Under the pieces are notes generated by a model. The model had not been told where the DNA came from. It searched no databases and was given only the letters and a program-made list of their open reading frames with translations. A DNA stretch of 64,000 bases from the NCBI RefSeq assembly GCF_003333265.1, contig NZ_QOLB01000029.1, positions 177,867 through 241,866 on the forward strand, in the 5' to 3' direction. The stretch is from Candidatus Halocynthiibacter alkanivorans (lineage in GTDB: Bacteria > Pseudomonadota > Alphaproteobacteria > Rhodobacterales > Rhodobacteraceae). Below are positions 26,535 to 36,251 of the stretch, piece after piece (the first letter of the stretch is position 1; the number at the start of each line of letters is the position of its first letter). A program made the position numbers and the translations under genes.

Positions 26535-26593
26535 GTGAAGCGTTTTCTGTGGGGTAAGCCCTGGGATATGCGGCGTGATGCCCGTCAGAATTC

Positions 26594-26845
26594 CAGCCCG
26601 ATATCCGACCGGCTCTCCGGGCTACACTTCGGGGCGTAAGGGGCTAAGCATCAGCCAGGCCCTGCGACCGGGTGTCCGCTCAGGCCCCGGGGCGACATTC
26701 CGGCTCTCGCAAACTGGGCTGCAAACCGGGACGTAATGGGCTAATACCCCGCCAGGCTCTCCGGCTGGCCTTGCGGCGGCGATCCGGTACGCAATCTGAT
26801 TCTCGCGAATTGGGCAGCAATCCGGGCGCTATTCCGGCCAAACAT
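26594..26845. repeat. degenerate 12-bp periodic spacer between usp gene and fnrL
   Basis: Units in 12-base phase include CTGGGCTGCAAA, CCGGGACGTAAT, TTGGGCAGCAAT, CCGGGCGCTATT and CCGGCCAAACAT, with CCGGGCTACACT and TCGGGGCGTAAG earlier. The spacer (26535-26896) has no credible ORF and no clear terminator for the convergent genes. Confidence 0.6.
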
Positions 26846-26896
26846 GCGCGCGCCGACTGATCCTCAGACGCGCGGGCGGGGGGTGGAGCGGTGGCT

Positions 26897-27631
26897 TCAG
26901 GCCACCATACCGCCGTCCATATCGTCTCCGGTTTCGGACTGCAGCCGGTCGAAATCGGGCACGATAATCCGCCGTTTCCCCGCCAGCTGGATGATGCCAT
27001 CCCGCTTCAGCGCTGACATCTGCCGGCTCACCGTTTCCAGCGTCAGCCCCAGGTAATCCGCCATCGCTTCCCGCGTCAGCGGCAGCTCAAATTCGTTGGC
27101 CGTCGGCACCAGATTAAGCGAGGCTTCGCGTCGGGCGATAATTGCCAGCATGCTGGCGATCTTTTCGCGCGCATTTTTGCGCCCCAGAACCACCATCCAT
27201 TCCCGCGCCGCATCCAGCTCATCCAGCGTCATCTCCAGCAGGCGCTGGCCGACATGCGGGGTGTCCGCCATCATTTTTTCAAACGGTTTGCGCCGGAAAC
27301 AACAGAGCGTCAGGTTGGACACTGCGGTCACATCATAAGGCGCCAGTTCCCGCCCCGGCCGGCCCATAAAATCAGACGGCAACAACAGGCCCACCATCTG
27401 GGTGCGCCCGTCTTCCATGCCCTGAGACAGCGACGCCACCCCGGTCACCACCGAGGCCACAAAATCCATCCGGTCGCCGGACCAGATGATCGGCTGCCCA
27501 GCCTCATAACTGCGGTAATATTTGAACGCGTCCAGCTGCGACAACTCATCAGGCTCACAGCGCGCACAGACCGCGCGGTGGCGGATCGGACAGGTGCCAC
27601 AATCTTTGAAATCAAGAACAGGCGTTTTCAT
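26897..27631 (-). CDS. fnrL: Crp/Fnr family oxygen-responsive regulator FnrL
   Basis: A 244-residue regulator. The N-terminal cysteines C11, C14, C22 and C25 plus C110 (or C111) can ligate an oxygen-labile [4Fe-4S] cluster. A cyclic-nucleotide-like effector domain and long dimer helix follow. The winged helix reads LTREAMADYLGLTLETVSR, whose E-x-x-S-R contacts the TTGAT half site. The ATG is chosen because it aligns with FnrL N-termini. An FNR-type box lies 22 bases upstream of the start, where binding would block transcription, suggesting negative autoregulation. Confidence 0.95.
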   Translation of the reverse strand: MKTPVLDFKDCGTCPIRHRAVCARCEPDELSQLDAFKYYRSYEAGQPIIWSGDRMDFVASVVTGVASLSQGMEDGRTQMVGLLLPSDFMGRPGRELAPYDVTAVSNLTLCCFRRKPFEKMMADTPHVGQRLLEMTLDELDAAREWMVVLGRKNAREKIASMLAIIARREASLNLVPTANEFELPLTREAMADYLGLTLETVSRQMSALKRDGIIQLAGKRRIIVPDFDRLQSETGDDMDGGMVA

Positions 27632-27652
27632 AGGATTCTGTTTCCCGTCACT

Positions 27653-27666
27653 TTGATCTGAATCAA
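27653..27666. promoter_or_regulatory. FNR-type box between fnrL and hemN
   Basis: TTGAT-CTGA-ATCAA. Its centre (27659.5) is exactly 41.5 bases from the hemN start codon, and on the other side it overlaps the fnrL leader. Confidence 0.9.
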
Positions 27667-27700
27667 TGTTTTTGAGCAGTACACAACTATTTCTACCTCT

Positions 27701-29056
27701 ATGGATACGCACACGCAACTTCGCCAACTGGGCCTCTTTGACGCCCGGGTACCTCGCTACACGAGTTATCCGACCGCCCCGCAATTTAAAACCACCCTGG
27801 GGGCAAATGAAGTGTCCAGGTGGCTGGACCTATTGCCGCAGGGCGAACCGGTGTCGCTTTATGTGCACATCCCGTTCTGCCGCCGGCTGTGCTGGTTCTG
27901 CGCCTGCCGCACCCAGGGCACCGCTACCTCCAGCCCGGTACGCGCCTATCTGGAAACGCTGAAAGCCGAGCTGCAACTGCTGCGCCGGCACATCCCGCAA
28001 GGGCTTGAAATCGGTCATCTTCACTGGGGTGGCGGCACGCCGACCCTGCTGGAACCCGATATGATCACCGACTTGGCCGCAGCCATTTTCGACGTGATGC
28101 CGCTGGCAGCAGGCTATGAATTTTCGGTCGAAATCGACCCTGGCGAGATTGACGATGCGCGCATGGATGCGCTGGCCGCCGCCGGCATGAACCGCGCCTC
28201 CATCGGGGTGCAGGATTTTGACCCCGAGATCCAGAAGACCATCGGCCGGCTGCAAAGCTATGAAATTACCGCCGAGGCCGTCGACGGGCTGAGAAAGCGC
28301 GGCATTTATTCGCTGAACACCGATATTCTCTACGGTCTGCCGCATCAGACTCAGGAAAAAGTCGCTGATTCGGTGCAGAAACTGCTGTCCCTGTCACCCG
28401 ACCGGGTGGCGCTGTTCGGCTATGCCCATGTGCCCTGGATGGCACGGCGCCAGAATATGATCCCCACCGACGCGCTGCCCCGCCCCGAAGAGCGGCTGGA
28501 ACTGTTCAACGTGGCCCGCGATTTGTTCCTTCATGACAACTACGCCGAAATAGGCATCGACCATTTCGCCCGCCATGGCGACGGGCTGGAAATTGCCCAG
28601 CGCAACGGCACCCTGCATCGCAATTTTCAGGGCTATACTGATGATCGCTACGCCACGCTGATCGGCGTCGGGGCGTCCTCCATTTCACGCTTCCCCCAGG
28701 GCTATGCCCAGAACGCCCCCGCCACTTCGGCTTATCAACAACGGGTGCGCGCCGGCGAACTTTCGGTGTCCCGCGGCCACGCGTTCAGCGGCGACGACCT
28801 GGAGCGCGGCCGTATTATCGAAGCCCTGATGTGTGATTTCCAGGTCAGCCACGCCGACATGGCTGCACGGTTCAACCTGAGCCGCGCAGAGTTTGACAGC
28901 CTGGCCAATGGGGTGGACAGCGCCTTTCCCGATATGATGGACATCACGGGCGACACCATCCGCATCAAGGACAAAGCCCGCCCCCTGACCCGGATGATCG
29001 CGCGCCACTTTGACGCCTATGACATGGAAACTTCGGGACATTCTATTGCCACATGA
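27701..29056 (+). CDS. hemN: oxygen-independent coproporphyrinogen III oxidase (radical SAM)
   Basis: A 451-residue radical SAM enzyme that makes protoporphyrinogen IX without oxygen. The cluster motif is C60-x3-C64-x2-C67-x-C69 (FCRRLCWFCAC); GGGTPTLL and the HemN C-terminal domain follow. There is no ribosome site before the ATG, and the upstream FNR box is placed so that class II activation would start transcription at the ATG itself, implying a leaderless message. It overlaps nothing upstream; the next gene starts 53 bases after its stop. Confidence 0.94.
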   Translation: MDTHTQLRQLGLFDARVPRYTSYPTAPQFKTTLGANEVSRWLDLLPQGEPVSLYVHIPFCRRLCWFCACRTQGTATSSPVRAYLETLKAELQLLRRHIPQGLEIGHLHWGGGTPTLLEPDMITDLAAAIFDVMPLAAGYEFSVEIDPGEIDDARMDALAAAGMNRASIGVQDFDPEIQKTIGRLQSYEITAEAVDGLRKRGIYSLNTDILYGLPHQTQEKVADSVQKLLSLSPDRVALFGYAHVPWMARRQNMIPTDALPRPEERLELFNVARDLFLHDNYAEIGIDHFARHGDGLEIAQRNGTLHRNFQGYTDDRYATLIGVGASSISRFPQGYAQNAPATSAYQQRVRAGELSVSRGHAFSGDDLERGRIIEALMCDFQVSHADMAARFNLSRAEFDSLANGVDSAFPDMMDITGDTIRIKDKARPLTRMIARHFDAYDMETSGHSIAT

Positions 29057-29109
29057 CGGCTTGCCTCCTGGCCCGCAGGCATTACACCTGTGGGCACGGA
29101 GGAAATCAT

Positions 29110-30621
29110 TTGGCCCAGAACCCGCTTTATGACGCGCTTTTTAAACCCCATCACGGATCCGAACAGCCGTTCCTGATCCTGGCAGACGACAGCGCCATCA
29201 GCTTTGATGCCTTCCTGCGCCAGGCGGCGCGCTTCGCCCATACCATCACCGCCTGCGGCCTTGACCCCGGCGACCGGCTGGCGATGCAGATCCACAAATC
29301 CCCCGAAGCGCTGGCGCTTTATGCCGCCTGCGTGTCCGCGGGCGTGGTGTTTCTGCCGCTGAACCCGGCTTATACCGCGCGCGAAGTCGACTATTTCGTC
29401 TCTGACGCCGGCGCGAAACTGCTGCTCTGTGATCCGGAAGATGAGACCGCGCTGCGCCCAGTGGCCAAAACCAATGACGCAAGGCTGATGACGTTGGACC
29501 GCCTTGGCCTGGGCACGTTCTCTGACGCCGCCCGCACCCAGCCGGAACAGTTTGACACCCAGGCCCGCAGCCTCGATGACCTCGCCGCCCTGCTCTATAC
29601 CTCCGGCACCACCGGCCGTTCCAAAGGCGCCATGCTCAGCCAGCGCAACCTGCTGTCCAACGCTGAAACCCTGCGCGACACCTGGCAGTTCAGCAGCAAA
29701 GACAGCCTGCTGCACGCGCTGCCGGTGTTCCACACCCACGGGCTGTTTGTCGGCACCAATCTCTGCCTGCTGAGCGGTGCCGCGATGCAGTTCCTGCCAA
29801 AATTTGATCTGGACAGCACCCTGCGCCTGCTGCCCCGCGCCACGGTGATGATGGGGGTGCCAACCTATTACACCCGCCTGCTGGCGGATCCGCGTTTTGA
29901 CCGCGAGACCAGCAGCCATATGCGCCTGTTCGTCTCCGGCTCCGCGCCGCTGCTGGCGGACACCCATGCGCAGTTTGAGGTCCGCACCGGCCACCGGATC
30001 CTTGAACGTTATGGCATGACCGAAACCAATATGAACACCTCCAACCCCTATGCCGGCGACCGTCGCGCCGGCACTGTCGGCCTGCCTTTACCGGGCGTTG
30101 AGGTAAAGATCTGTAACAAAAACGGCGATGAACTGCCCCGCGGCGAGACCGGCACGCTGGAAGTGCGCGGCCCCAATGTGTTTCAGGGCTATTGGCAGAT
30201 GCCGGAGAAAACCAAAACCGAGCTGCGCGACTGCGGGTTTTTCATCACCGGTGATCTCGCCAGCCAGGACACGGACGGCTACGTCACCATCGTCGGGCGC
30301 GGCAAAGACCTGATCATCAGCGGCGGGCTGAATATCTATCCCAAAGAGGTCGAGATGGTACTGGACGTGATGCCCGGGGTGCTGGAAAGCGCCGTCATCG
30401 GCGTGCCGCATCCGGATTTTGGCGAAGCGGTGGTGGCGATTATCGTGCCACAGCCCGGCGTCTGCTTTGACCCGGAAACGATCAAAGCCGCCGCCAAAAC
30501 ACAGCTCGCCCCTTTCAAACGCCCCAAATCACTGATTGAACTGCCGGACCTGCCGCGCAATACGATGGGCAAAGTACAAAAGGCCGCGCTGCGTGCCAAT
30601 TATCAGGACCTGTTCAAATGA
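29110..30621 (+). CDS. matB: malonyl-CoA synthetase-like acyl-CoA ligase (MatB type)
   Basis: A 503-residue AMP-forming ligase. The P-loop is YTSGTTGRSKGA, the A5 motif is LERYGMTETNM (the form seen in MatB and ACSF3 malonyl-CoA synthetases), GDLAS and GRGKDLIISGG are the hinge region and the catalytic lysine is in MGKVQKAAL. The TTG start is preferred because GGAGGAAATCAT precedes it and it gives the family N-terminus; an ATG overlapping the hemN stop has no ribosome site. It is coupled to the downstream FAD oxidase by an ATGA overlap and probably read from the hemN promoter. Confidence 0.87.
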   Translation: MAQNPLYDALFKPHHGSEQPFLILADDSAISFDAFLRQAARFAHTITACGLDPGDRLAMQIHKSPEALALYAACVSAGVVFLPLNPAYTAREVDYFVSDAGAKLLLCDPEDETALRPVAKTNDARLMTLDRLGLGTFSDAARTQPEQFDTQARSLDDLAALLYTSGTTGRSKGAMLSQRNLLSNAETLRDTWQFSSKDSLLHALPVFHTHGLFVGTNLCLLSGAAMQFLPKFDLDSTLRLLPRATVMMGVPTYYTRLLADPRFDRETSSHMRLFVSGSAPLLADTHAQFEVRTGHRILERYGMTETNMNTSNPYAGDRRAGTVGLPLPGVEVKICNKNGDELPRGETGTLEVRGPNVFQGYWQMPEKTKTELRDCGFFITGDLASQDTDGYVTIVGRGKDLIISGGLNIYPKEVEMVLDVMPGVLESAVIGVPHPDFGEAVVAIIVPQPGVCFDPETIKAAAKTQLAPFKRPKSLIELPDLPRNTMGKVQKAALRANYQDLFK

Positions 30622-32039
30622 TGCTTGCCCGCGCCAGAACCATCACCGGCCCAGACCACATCCTTACCGGCAAACACATGGCGAAATACGCCTGTGACTG
30701 GACCGGCGGCTATGCCTCCGCCCCGCTGGCCGTCGCCCGCCCCGCCGACACCCAGCAGGTGGCCGCCCTGGTGCGGCTTGCCCATGACACCGGCACCGCA
30801 GTGGTGCCTGTCGGCGGCAACACCGGGCTGAGCGGCGCCACCCAAAACGACGGCGCGCTGATGATTTCGCTGGAGCGGCTCAATACCATCCGCGACCTCA
30901 ACCCCGCCAGCCGCAGCGTCATCGCCGGCGCCGGGGTGATCCTGGCGGACCTGCATGACGCCACAGAGCCCGCCGGGCTGAAATTCCCGCTGACTTTTGG
31001 CGCCCGCGGCTCGGCGATGATCGGCGGCACGCTCGCCACCAATGCCGGCGGCTCCAACGTATTGCGCTACGGCAATATGCGCGCGCTGTGTCTCGGGCTG
31101 GAAATTGTCACCCCGACGGGTGAGATCATGGACCTGATGAGCAACCTGCACAAAGACAACTCAGGTTATGATCTGCGCGACCTGTTCATTGGCTCTGAGG
31201 GCACGCTCGGCATCATCACCGCTGCGGTGCTGAAACTGGTGCCCGCACCCGGCGCCTATGCCACCGCCATGGTGGCAGTGCCGGACCTGAAAGACGCGCT
31301 TGCTCTGCTCAATCAGCTGCAGCAGGCCACCGGCGGCGCGGTGGAGGCGTTTGAATTCATGCCGCGCGCTTATATGCAGCGGCTGAGCGAGCTGCGGCCG
31401 GATCTGAAACTGCCGCTTGGCACCGGCTATGACGTCAACATTCTGGTCGAAGTCGGCGCCACCGCGCCGCGCGACACCACCCCGCAGGACGATGGATCGG
31501 TGCCCATCACCAGCTATCTGGAAGACATTCTGGGTGAGATGTTAGAGGCGGAAACCGTCATTGATGCCGCTGTTGCCCGCTCGGGAGCCCAGCGCGCTGT
31601 GATGTGGGAAATCCGCGAAGCGGCCGCCGAGGTCGCGTTCAGCCGCACCCCACTGGTCAACAGTGATGTGGCGGTGCCACTGGATCAGGTGGCGGTATTT
31701 CTGGATATGGCCCACGCCCGCCTGGCTCAGCTCGATGCCGAGGCCGACACGATGACCGTCAGCCACCTGGGCGACGGCAATCTGCATTTCACCATCTATC
31801 CGGGTCGCGATGATGCGGCGCTCAAATCCGCCATGGTCGAAATAGTTGAAGACGTGGTCAGCGAGCTGCGCGGCAGCTTTTCCGCCGAACATGGCATTGG
31901 CCGCTCGAAACTCAACTCGATGAAACGGCGCAAAGACCCGGTGGCCCTTGCAATGATGCGTTCGATCAAAGCCGCGCTCGATCCCAAATCCATCATGAAC
32001 CCGGGCAAAACCATCCCGGATCAGAGCGACGCAACCTGA
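30618..32039 (+). CDS. FAD-binding oxidase/dehydrogenase, GlcD/D-2-hydroxyacid dehydrogenase family
   Basis: A 473-residue flavoprotein of the PCMH (vanillyl-alcohol oxidase) fold. The FAD-binding half carries PVGGNTGLSG, TLATNAGGSN and GSEGTLGIIT. The C-terminal half has HLGDGNLH (metal-binding residues in D-lactate and D-2-hydroxyglutarate dehydrogenases) and SAEHGIGRSK. It most likely oxidises a D-2-hydroxy acid such as D-2-hydroxyglutarate, D-lactate or glycolate; the substrate is not decidable. The start overlaps the ligase stop. Confidence 0.88.
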   Translation: MMLARARTITGPDHILTGKHMAKYACDWTGGYASAPLAVARPADTQQVAALVRLAHDTGTAVVPVGGNTGLSGATQNDGALMISLERLNTIRDLNPASRSVIAGAGVILADLHDATEPAGLKFPLTFGARGSAMIGGTLATNAGGSNVLRYGNMRALCLGLEIVTPTGEIMDLMSNLHKDNSGYDLRDLFIGSEGTLGIITAAVLKLVPAPGAYATAMVAVPDLKDALALLNQLQQATGGAVEAFEFMPRAYMQRLSELRPDLKLPLGTGYDVNILVEVGATAPRDTTPQDDGSVPITSYLEDILGEMLEAETVIDAAVARSGAQRAVMWEIREAAAEVAFSRTPLVNSDVAVPLDQVAVFLDMAHARLAQLDAEADTMTVSHLGDGNLHFTIYPGRDDAALKSAMVEIVEDVVSELRGSFSAEHGIGRSKLNSMKRRKDPVALAMMRSIKAALDPKSIMNPGKTIPDQSDAT

Positions 32040-32127
32040 CGCAGACGCAAGGTCCGTGTTGCGCCACGCCGGTGACTGTGGCGGGTGGCGCGTGTGTTTT
32101 GCAGGATGTCGCCCCAGATCCGGCGAC

Positions 32128-32146
32128 AAGGTAAGGTAAGGTAAGG
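32128..32146. repeat. AAGGT pentamer repeat
   Basis: Three exact AAGGT copies followed by AAGG in the convergent spacer between the FAD oxidase and hemC. The remaining 200 bases of that spacer show no gene. Confidence 0.9.
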
Positions 32147-32269
32147 AGATTCTGGCCTTCGGCTAGGATATTTAAGCCAAAAAGAAACCCGCTGTCCCAA
32201 GTTGACCTGCAACCAGACAGGCTGGTGCCGGCGCAGTAATTCTTCGCGACGCCTCAGGTTCAGGCCCGG

Positions 32270-33214
32270 TTATCTCCAGTCGAAAAACCCGTCACCGGCC
32301 CGTGCCAGCAGGCGCGCGGCCAGGCTGCGGCCCATTTCAGCACCGCCCAAAGCGGCACCGCTGATCTCATCCGCCAGCGCTTCAGAGCCGTCGGTGCGCA
32401 GGATTTCCCCACGCAGCCGCAGTTGGTCACCAGAGAGTTCGGCCAGACCGGCAATCGGCGTCTCGCAAGAGCCGTCCAGCGCCGTCAAAAACGCGCGTTC
32501 CGCCGCCAGCCGCAGCCCGGTCTCGTGGTGATGAATCGCCGCCAACATGTCGCGCGCACGGACATCATCCGCGCGCCGCTCGATGCCGATCGCCCCCTGG
32601 GCCACCGCTGGCAGCATCTCATCAGGCGCGATGCCGCGGCGCGGTACATCCGCGGCGCCCAGCCGGTTCAGCCCGGCCATGGCCAGAAACGTCGCTTCGG
32701 CCACGCCTTCACCCAGCTTACGCAGACGGGTCTGCACATTGCCGCGGAATTCCACCACCTTCAGATCGGGGCGCCGGTGCAACAGTTGCGCCTTGCGCCG
32801 CAGGCTGGAGGTGCCGACCGTAGCGCCCTCAGGCAGATCACTCAGCGCGCCACCCGCGAGCGAAACAAACGCATCGCGCACATCTTCGCGTGGCAGATAT
32901 GTGTCGAGCAACAGCCCCGCAGGCTGCGCCACCGGCATATCCTTCATCGAATGCACCGCAATATCGATACTGCCTGCCAGCAGCTGTTCTTCTATCTCTT
33001 TGGTGAACAGCCCCTTGCCGCCAATGTCTTTCAACGCCCGGTCCTGGATCAGATCCCCACTGGTCTGAATCACCACCACTTCAAAGGCGGCCTCCGCCAG
33101 ATCAAACGCCGCCATCAGCCGGGCACGTGTCTCATAGGCCTGGGCCAACGCCAGCGGCGAGCCACGGGTGCCGATTTTCAGGGGCGAAGCGGGGGTCGGA
33201 AATGCAATAACCAT
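32270..33214 (-). CDS. hemC: porphobilinogen deaminase (hydroxymethylbilane synthase)
   Basis: A 314-residue cytosolic enzyme that condenses four porphobilinogens. Diagnostic segments are [50 protein letters not shown] and the dipyrromethane-binding cysteine in [10 protein letters not shown]. The ATG with GGTGGGGG upstream gives the family length; the open frame continues far upstream only because it is antisense to hemE. Divergent from hemE with a 102-base promoter region between. Confidence 0.95.
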   Translation of the reverse strand: MVIAFPTPASPLKIGTRGSPLALAQAYETRARLMAAFDLAEAAFEVVVIQTSGDLIQDRALKDIGGKGLFTKEIEEQLLAGSIDIAVHSMKDMPVAQPAGLLLDTYLPREDVRDAFVSLAGGALSDLPEGATVGTSSLRRKAQLLHRRPDLKVVEFRGNVQTRLRKLGEGVAEATFLAMAGLNRLGAADVPRRGIAPDEMLPAVAQGAIGIERRADDVRARDMLAAIHHHETGLRLAAERAFLTALDGSCETPIAGLAELSGDQLRLRGEILRTDGSEALADEISGAALGGAEMGRSLAARLLARAGDGFFDWR

Positions 33215-33316
33215 ACCCCCACCTACCTGCGTCACGGGGTCCTGACAAGCGTCTGTTACTTGACAAAAGGACGCGCGGAGCACACCAACTGCCTGATAAA
33301 GCAAAAAAGGCGTACC

Positions 33317-34348
33317 ATGGCTGAGAAAAAGAAAATCCTGCGCGCACTGGCAGGTGAGACACTGGACACACCGCCGATCTGGATGATGCGCCAGGCTGGT
33401 CGTTACCTGCCCGAGTACCGCGCCACCCGCGCCAAAGCCGGCGATTTCCTGTCGCTGTGTTATAACCCGGAACTGGCCGCTGAAGTGACTTTGCAGCCGA
33501 TCCGCCGCTACGGGTTTGATGCTGCGATCCTGTTTGCCGATATTCTGCTGGTGCCCCAGGCGCTTGGCGCCGATCTGTGGTTTGTCACCGGCGAAGGCCC
33601 GCGGCTCTCGACCATCAGCGGCGCCGAAGATTTCGCCCGGCTGAAAACCCCCGGCGATATCCATGCGACGCTGAACCCGATCTATGAAACGGTGAAAATC
33701 CTCGCCCGCGATCTGCCGGAAGAGACCACACTGATCGGCTTTGCCGGCGCGCCCTGGACTGTGGCCACCTATATGATCGCTGGTCGCGGCACCCCGGATC
33801 AGGCTCCGGCGCATGCGCTCAAGGACAGCAACCCGGAGATTTTTGACGCGCTGATCAACCGCATTACTGAGGCCACCATCGACTACCTCTCGGCCCAGAT
33901 CGAAGCCGGCGCCGAAGTGGTGAAACTGTTTGACAGCTGGGCCGGCTCGCTCAAGGACAGCGATTTCCTGAAATATGCGCTGGAACCCACCCGGGTCATC
34001 ACCGAAGCGCTGAAAGCGCGGCACCCACATGTGCCCGTCATCGCATTCCCGCGCGAAGCCGGCGACCACTATATCGGTTTTGCCAAAGCCACCGGCGTGG
34101 ACTGTGTGGCGCTGGACAATTCAGTTTCACCGGAGTGGGGCGCCAGTAATGTACAGAGTGATGGCTGTGTTCAGGGCAATCTCGCCTCCCGCCACATGGT
34201 TACGGGCGGCCAGGACCTGATTGATGACACCCTGGCGATCCGCGAAGCCTTTTCCAAAGGCCCGCATATTTTCAACCTGGGTCATGGCATCACGCCGGAT
34301 GCGGACCCGGAAAATGTGCAACTGATGATCGACACGGTGCGCAGCTGA
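33317..34348 (+). CDS. hemE: uroporphyrinogen III decarboxylase
   Basis: A 343-residue enzyme converting uroporphyrinogen III to coproporphyrinogen III. The signature [13 protein letters not shown] is near the N-terminus, the active-site [11 protein letters not shown] and [13 protein letters not shown] follow, and the end reads [20 protein letters not shown] precedes the ATG. A TTGACA element lies about 55 bases upstream in the hemC-hemE spacer, but I see no good -10 at standard spacing. A terminator follows. Confidence 0.96.
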   Translation: MAEKKKILRALAGETLDTPPIWMMRQAGRYLPEYRATRAKAGDFLSLCYNPELAAEVTLQPIRRYGFDAAILFADILLVPQALGADLWFVTGEGPRLSTISGAEDFARLKTPGDIHATLNPIYETVKILARDLPEETTLIGFAGAPWTVATYMIAGRGTPDQAPAHALKDSNPEIFDALINRITEATIDYLSAQIEAGAEVVKLFDSWAGSLKDSDFLKYALEPTRVITEALKARHPHVPVIAFPREAGDHYIGFAKATGVDCVALDNSVSPEWGASNVQSDGCVQGNLASRHMVTGGQDLIDDTLAIREAFSKGPHIFNLGHGITPDADPENVQLMIDTVRS

Positions 34349-34381
34349 TCTGACCGGGCTAAAATACTGACAAAACAGAAC

Positions 34382-34415
34382 AAAAGCCGCCTCCCATGCC
34401 GGGGGCGGCTTTTTT
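34382..34415 (+). terminator. Rho-independent terminator of hemE
   Basis: AAAAGCCGCC pairs with GGCGGCTTTTTT; the inner CCC/GGG extends the stem, and a T run follows. Confidence 0.88.
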
Positions 34416-34510
34416 CACGGACAATTCGAAATATTTGAAACCCGATTTGCCCTGGTCTCGCCCAAAACCTGTCCTTTACTGAAAGCCCGCACATAACACA
34501 GGCAAATCCC

Positions 34511-34846
34511 GTGCAACCAAATCAAATCCTCCCCGCCCTGCTTGGCCTGGTTGGCGTATTCACGTTTCTGGTGTTGACCAAAGAAGAAGCGCCCGACACG
34601 TCCGAAACCCTGACCGCATTTGCCACAGAACCCGCCAGCTTTGAGTCCGGCAGCAGCACAGCGTCTCAACCGCTGGCGGAGCCCACGACCAGCGCTATGG
34701 CCGCAGAAACGGCCCCCGCCAGTGCGTCCCCTGCCGGCGCGCCCGAGGCCAGTGCCAAACCGATTGTGCGGCTCGGTGGCGGCGCTTTTAAAGCCTCCGG
34801 CAGCAGCGCCGGCTCATTCAAACGCATCTCAATCAGCGCGAACTGA
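34511..34846 (+). CDS. small membrane-anchored Ala/Ser-rich protein, function unknown
   Basis: A 111-residue reading frame starting at GTG. One hydrophobic segment near the N-terminus (about residues 7-24) is followed by a Ser/Thr/Ala/Pro-rich linker and a short basic C-terminus ending KRISISAN. I recognise no family. Support is the sensible topology, its position after a terminator and codon use like the neighbours; the ribosome site is weak. It might be a cell-envelope tether. Confidence 0.5.
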   Translation: MQPNQILPALLGLVGVFTFLVLTKEEAPDTSETLTAFATEPASFESGSSTASQPLAEPTTSAMAAETAPASASPAGAPEASAKPIVRLGGGAFKASGSSAGSFKRISISAN

Positions 34847-35165
34847 AGCTTACGGGCCGCGGCACAGGTGGCAAGCACAGGCGCCACAGCTGGCACACAG
34901 AACCGGAATTGCCTCCGGAACGACTATGCCCCGGGGCGACGCGGGACCTGAGCGACATGGGTTGGTACTCCGGTGCCCGGTCTCTGGTTGCTGCGCGGCG
35001 CTCCCGCTTAGCATTCCTGTCCGGCACGCAGCCCGACACTCCCGGGTATGCCTGCCAGTCCCCCCGCGCCACGCCCTTCACGTTGCGTCTGTCAGGCCGC
35101 AACCGTCCGACCGCAACTGTCCGGCTGTTTAACGGCGCCTAGCCCCCGTCAGCGCCGCGCCGCGA
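34847..35165. other. 319-bp convergent spacer
   Basis: Between the small membrane protein and the end of hemF. No gene, repeat or terminator that I can support. Confidence 0.5.
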
Positions 35166-36083
35166 TCATACCCATTTCGCCATCGGCGGCAGGCTCATCA
35201 GCACCGCATTGGCATCATGGCCGGTTTCCAGGCCAAACTTAGTGCCCCGGTCATAGACCAGGTTATATTCCGCATAGAGCCCACGATGCTGCAACTGCGT
35301 GTCTTTGTCCGCCTCAGACCAGGGCGTATTGCGCCGTTTTTCCGTGAGCGGCACAAAGGCTGGCAAAAACGCCCGGCCCACATCCTGGATAAAGGCGAAA
35401 TCCGCCTCCCAGTCGCCGGAATTGTGGTCATCGAGGAAAATCCCGCCGACACCCCGCGCGCGCCCCCGGTGCGGCACATAAAAATACTCATCCGCCCAGG
35501 CTTTGAACTTTGGGTAAAATGCCACGTTGTGCCGGTCACAATGGGCCTGCTGCACCGCGTGAAATGCGGCGGTGTCTTCCGCGTATTCAAGACAGGGGTT
35601 CAGATCCGAGCCGCCGCCAAACCACCAGCCATGCGGGGTCCAGAACATGCGGGTGTTCATATGCACCGCCGGCGCGTGTGGGTTCTGCATATGCGCCACC
35701 AACGAAATGCCCGCCGCCCAGAAGCGCGGATCATCCTTCATGCCTGGCATGCCCTTGCGCGCTGCCATGGCATTCTGCGCCCGTTCGCCCAGCACTCCAT
35801 ACACGGTGGAGACATTGACACCGACTTTTTCAAACACCCGGCCGCCGCGCATCACCGACATCAGCCCGCCGCCGGCATCGGACCCGTCGTCCGAGGCGCG
35901 GCGCGTTTCCGTCACTTCAAACCGCCCGGCCGGCTGATCCGCAAACGGCCCCTCGGTCTGACTGTCTTCCAGCGCTTCAAAACGGGTCACAATCTCGTCG
36001 CGCAGCTGGCGGAACCAGCCGGAGGCGCGTGTTTTTTCGTCTTCCATGTCGTGCGGCATGTCGTCCTGCATCTCGGTGCTCAT
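35166..36083 (-). CDS. hemF: oxygen-dependent coproporphyrinogen III oxidase
   Basis: A 305-residue enzyme of aerobic haem synthesis. Recognisable blocks are GGRVFEKVGVNVS, HMNTRMFWTPHGWWFGGG, the DLNPC segment, KAWADEYFYVPHRG and GVGGIFLDDH, with YAEYNLVYDRGTKFGL near the end. The ATG is preceded by GAGG. It is divergent from a lipoprotein gene. Together with hemN it gives the cell both routes for this step. Confidence 0.96.
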   Translation of the reverse strand: MSTEMQDDMPHDMEDEKTRASGWFRQLRDEIVTRFEALEDSQTEGPFADQPAGRFEVTETRRASDDGSDAGGGLMSVMRGGRVFEKVGVNVSTVYGVLGERAQNAMAARKGMPGMKDDPRFWAAGISLVAHMQNPHAPAVHMNTRMFWTPHGWWFGGGSDLNPCLEYAEDTAAFHAVQQAHCDRHNVAFYPKFKAWADEYFYVPHRGRARGVGGIFLDDHNSGDWEADFAFIQDVGRAFLPAFVPLTEKRRNTPWSEADKDTQLQHRGLYAEYNLVYDRGTKFGLETGHDANAVLMSLPPMAKWV

Positions 36084-36251
36084 CGGAAACCTCATTTGTT
36101 GCCCACCGGGTATCAGATCCGGCAGCAAAGGTCCAAGCCGCAGTCGCGCCCAGCCCTGCGCTATAGTGTCAGATTTTGCCTCATGCACCCGTTCTGTGAC
36201 ACAGTGGCCATAAGCCTCAGCAAAGGCACCCTGTGACCAGTGGACACTGTT

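Noticed and set aside
21234..27666. Insertion or transfer origin for the cco-fnrL-hemN block
   Set aside because: No mobile-element genes, att-like repeats or tRNA gene; order and regulation are normal for Rhodobacterales.
33260..33297. TTGACA/GATAAA pair as a hemE promoter
   Set aside because: The elements are about 26-27 bases apart, too far for a standard sigma-70 promoter.
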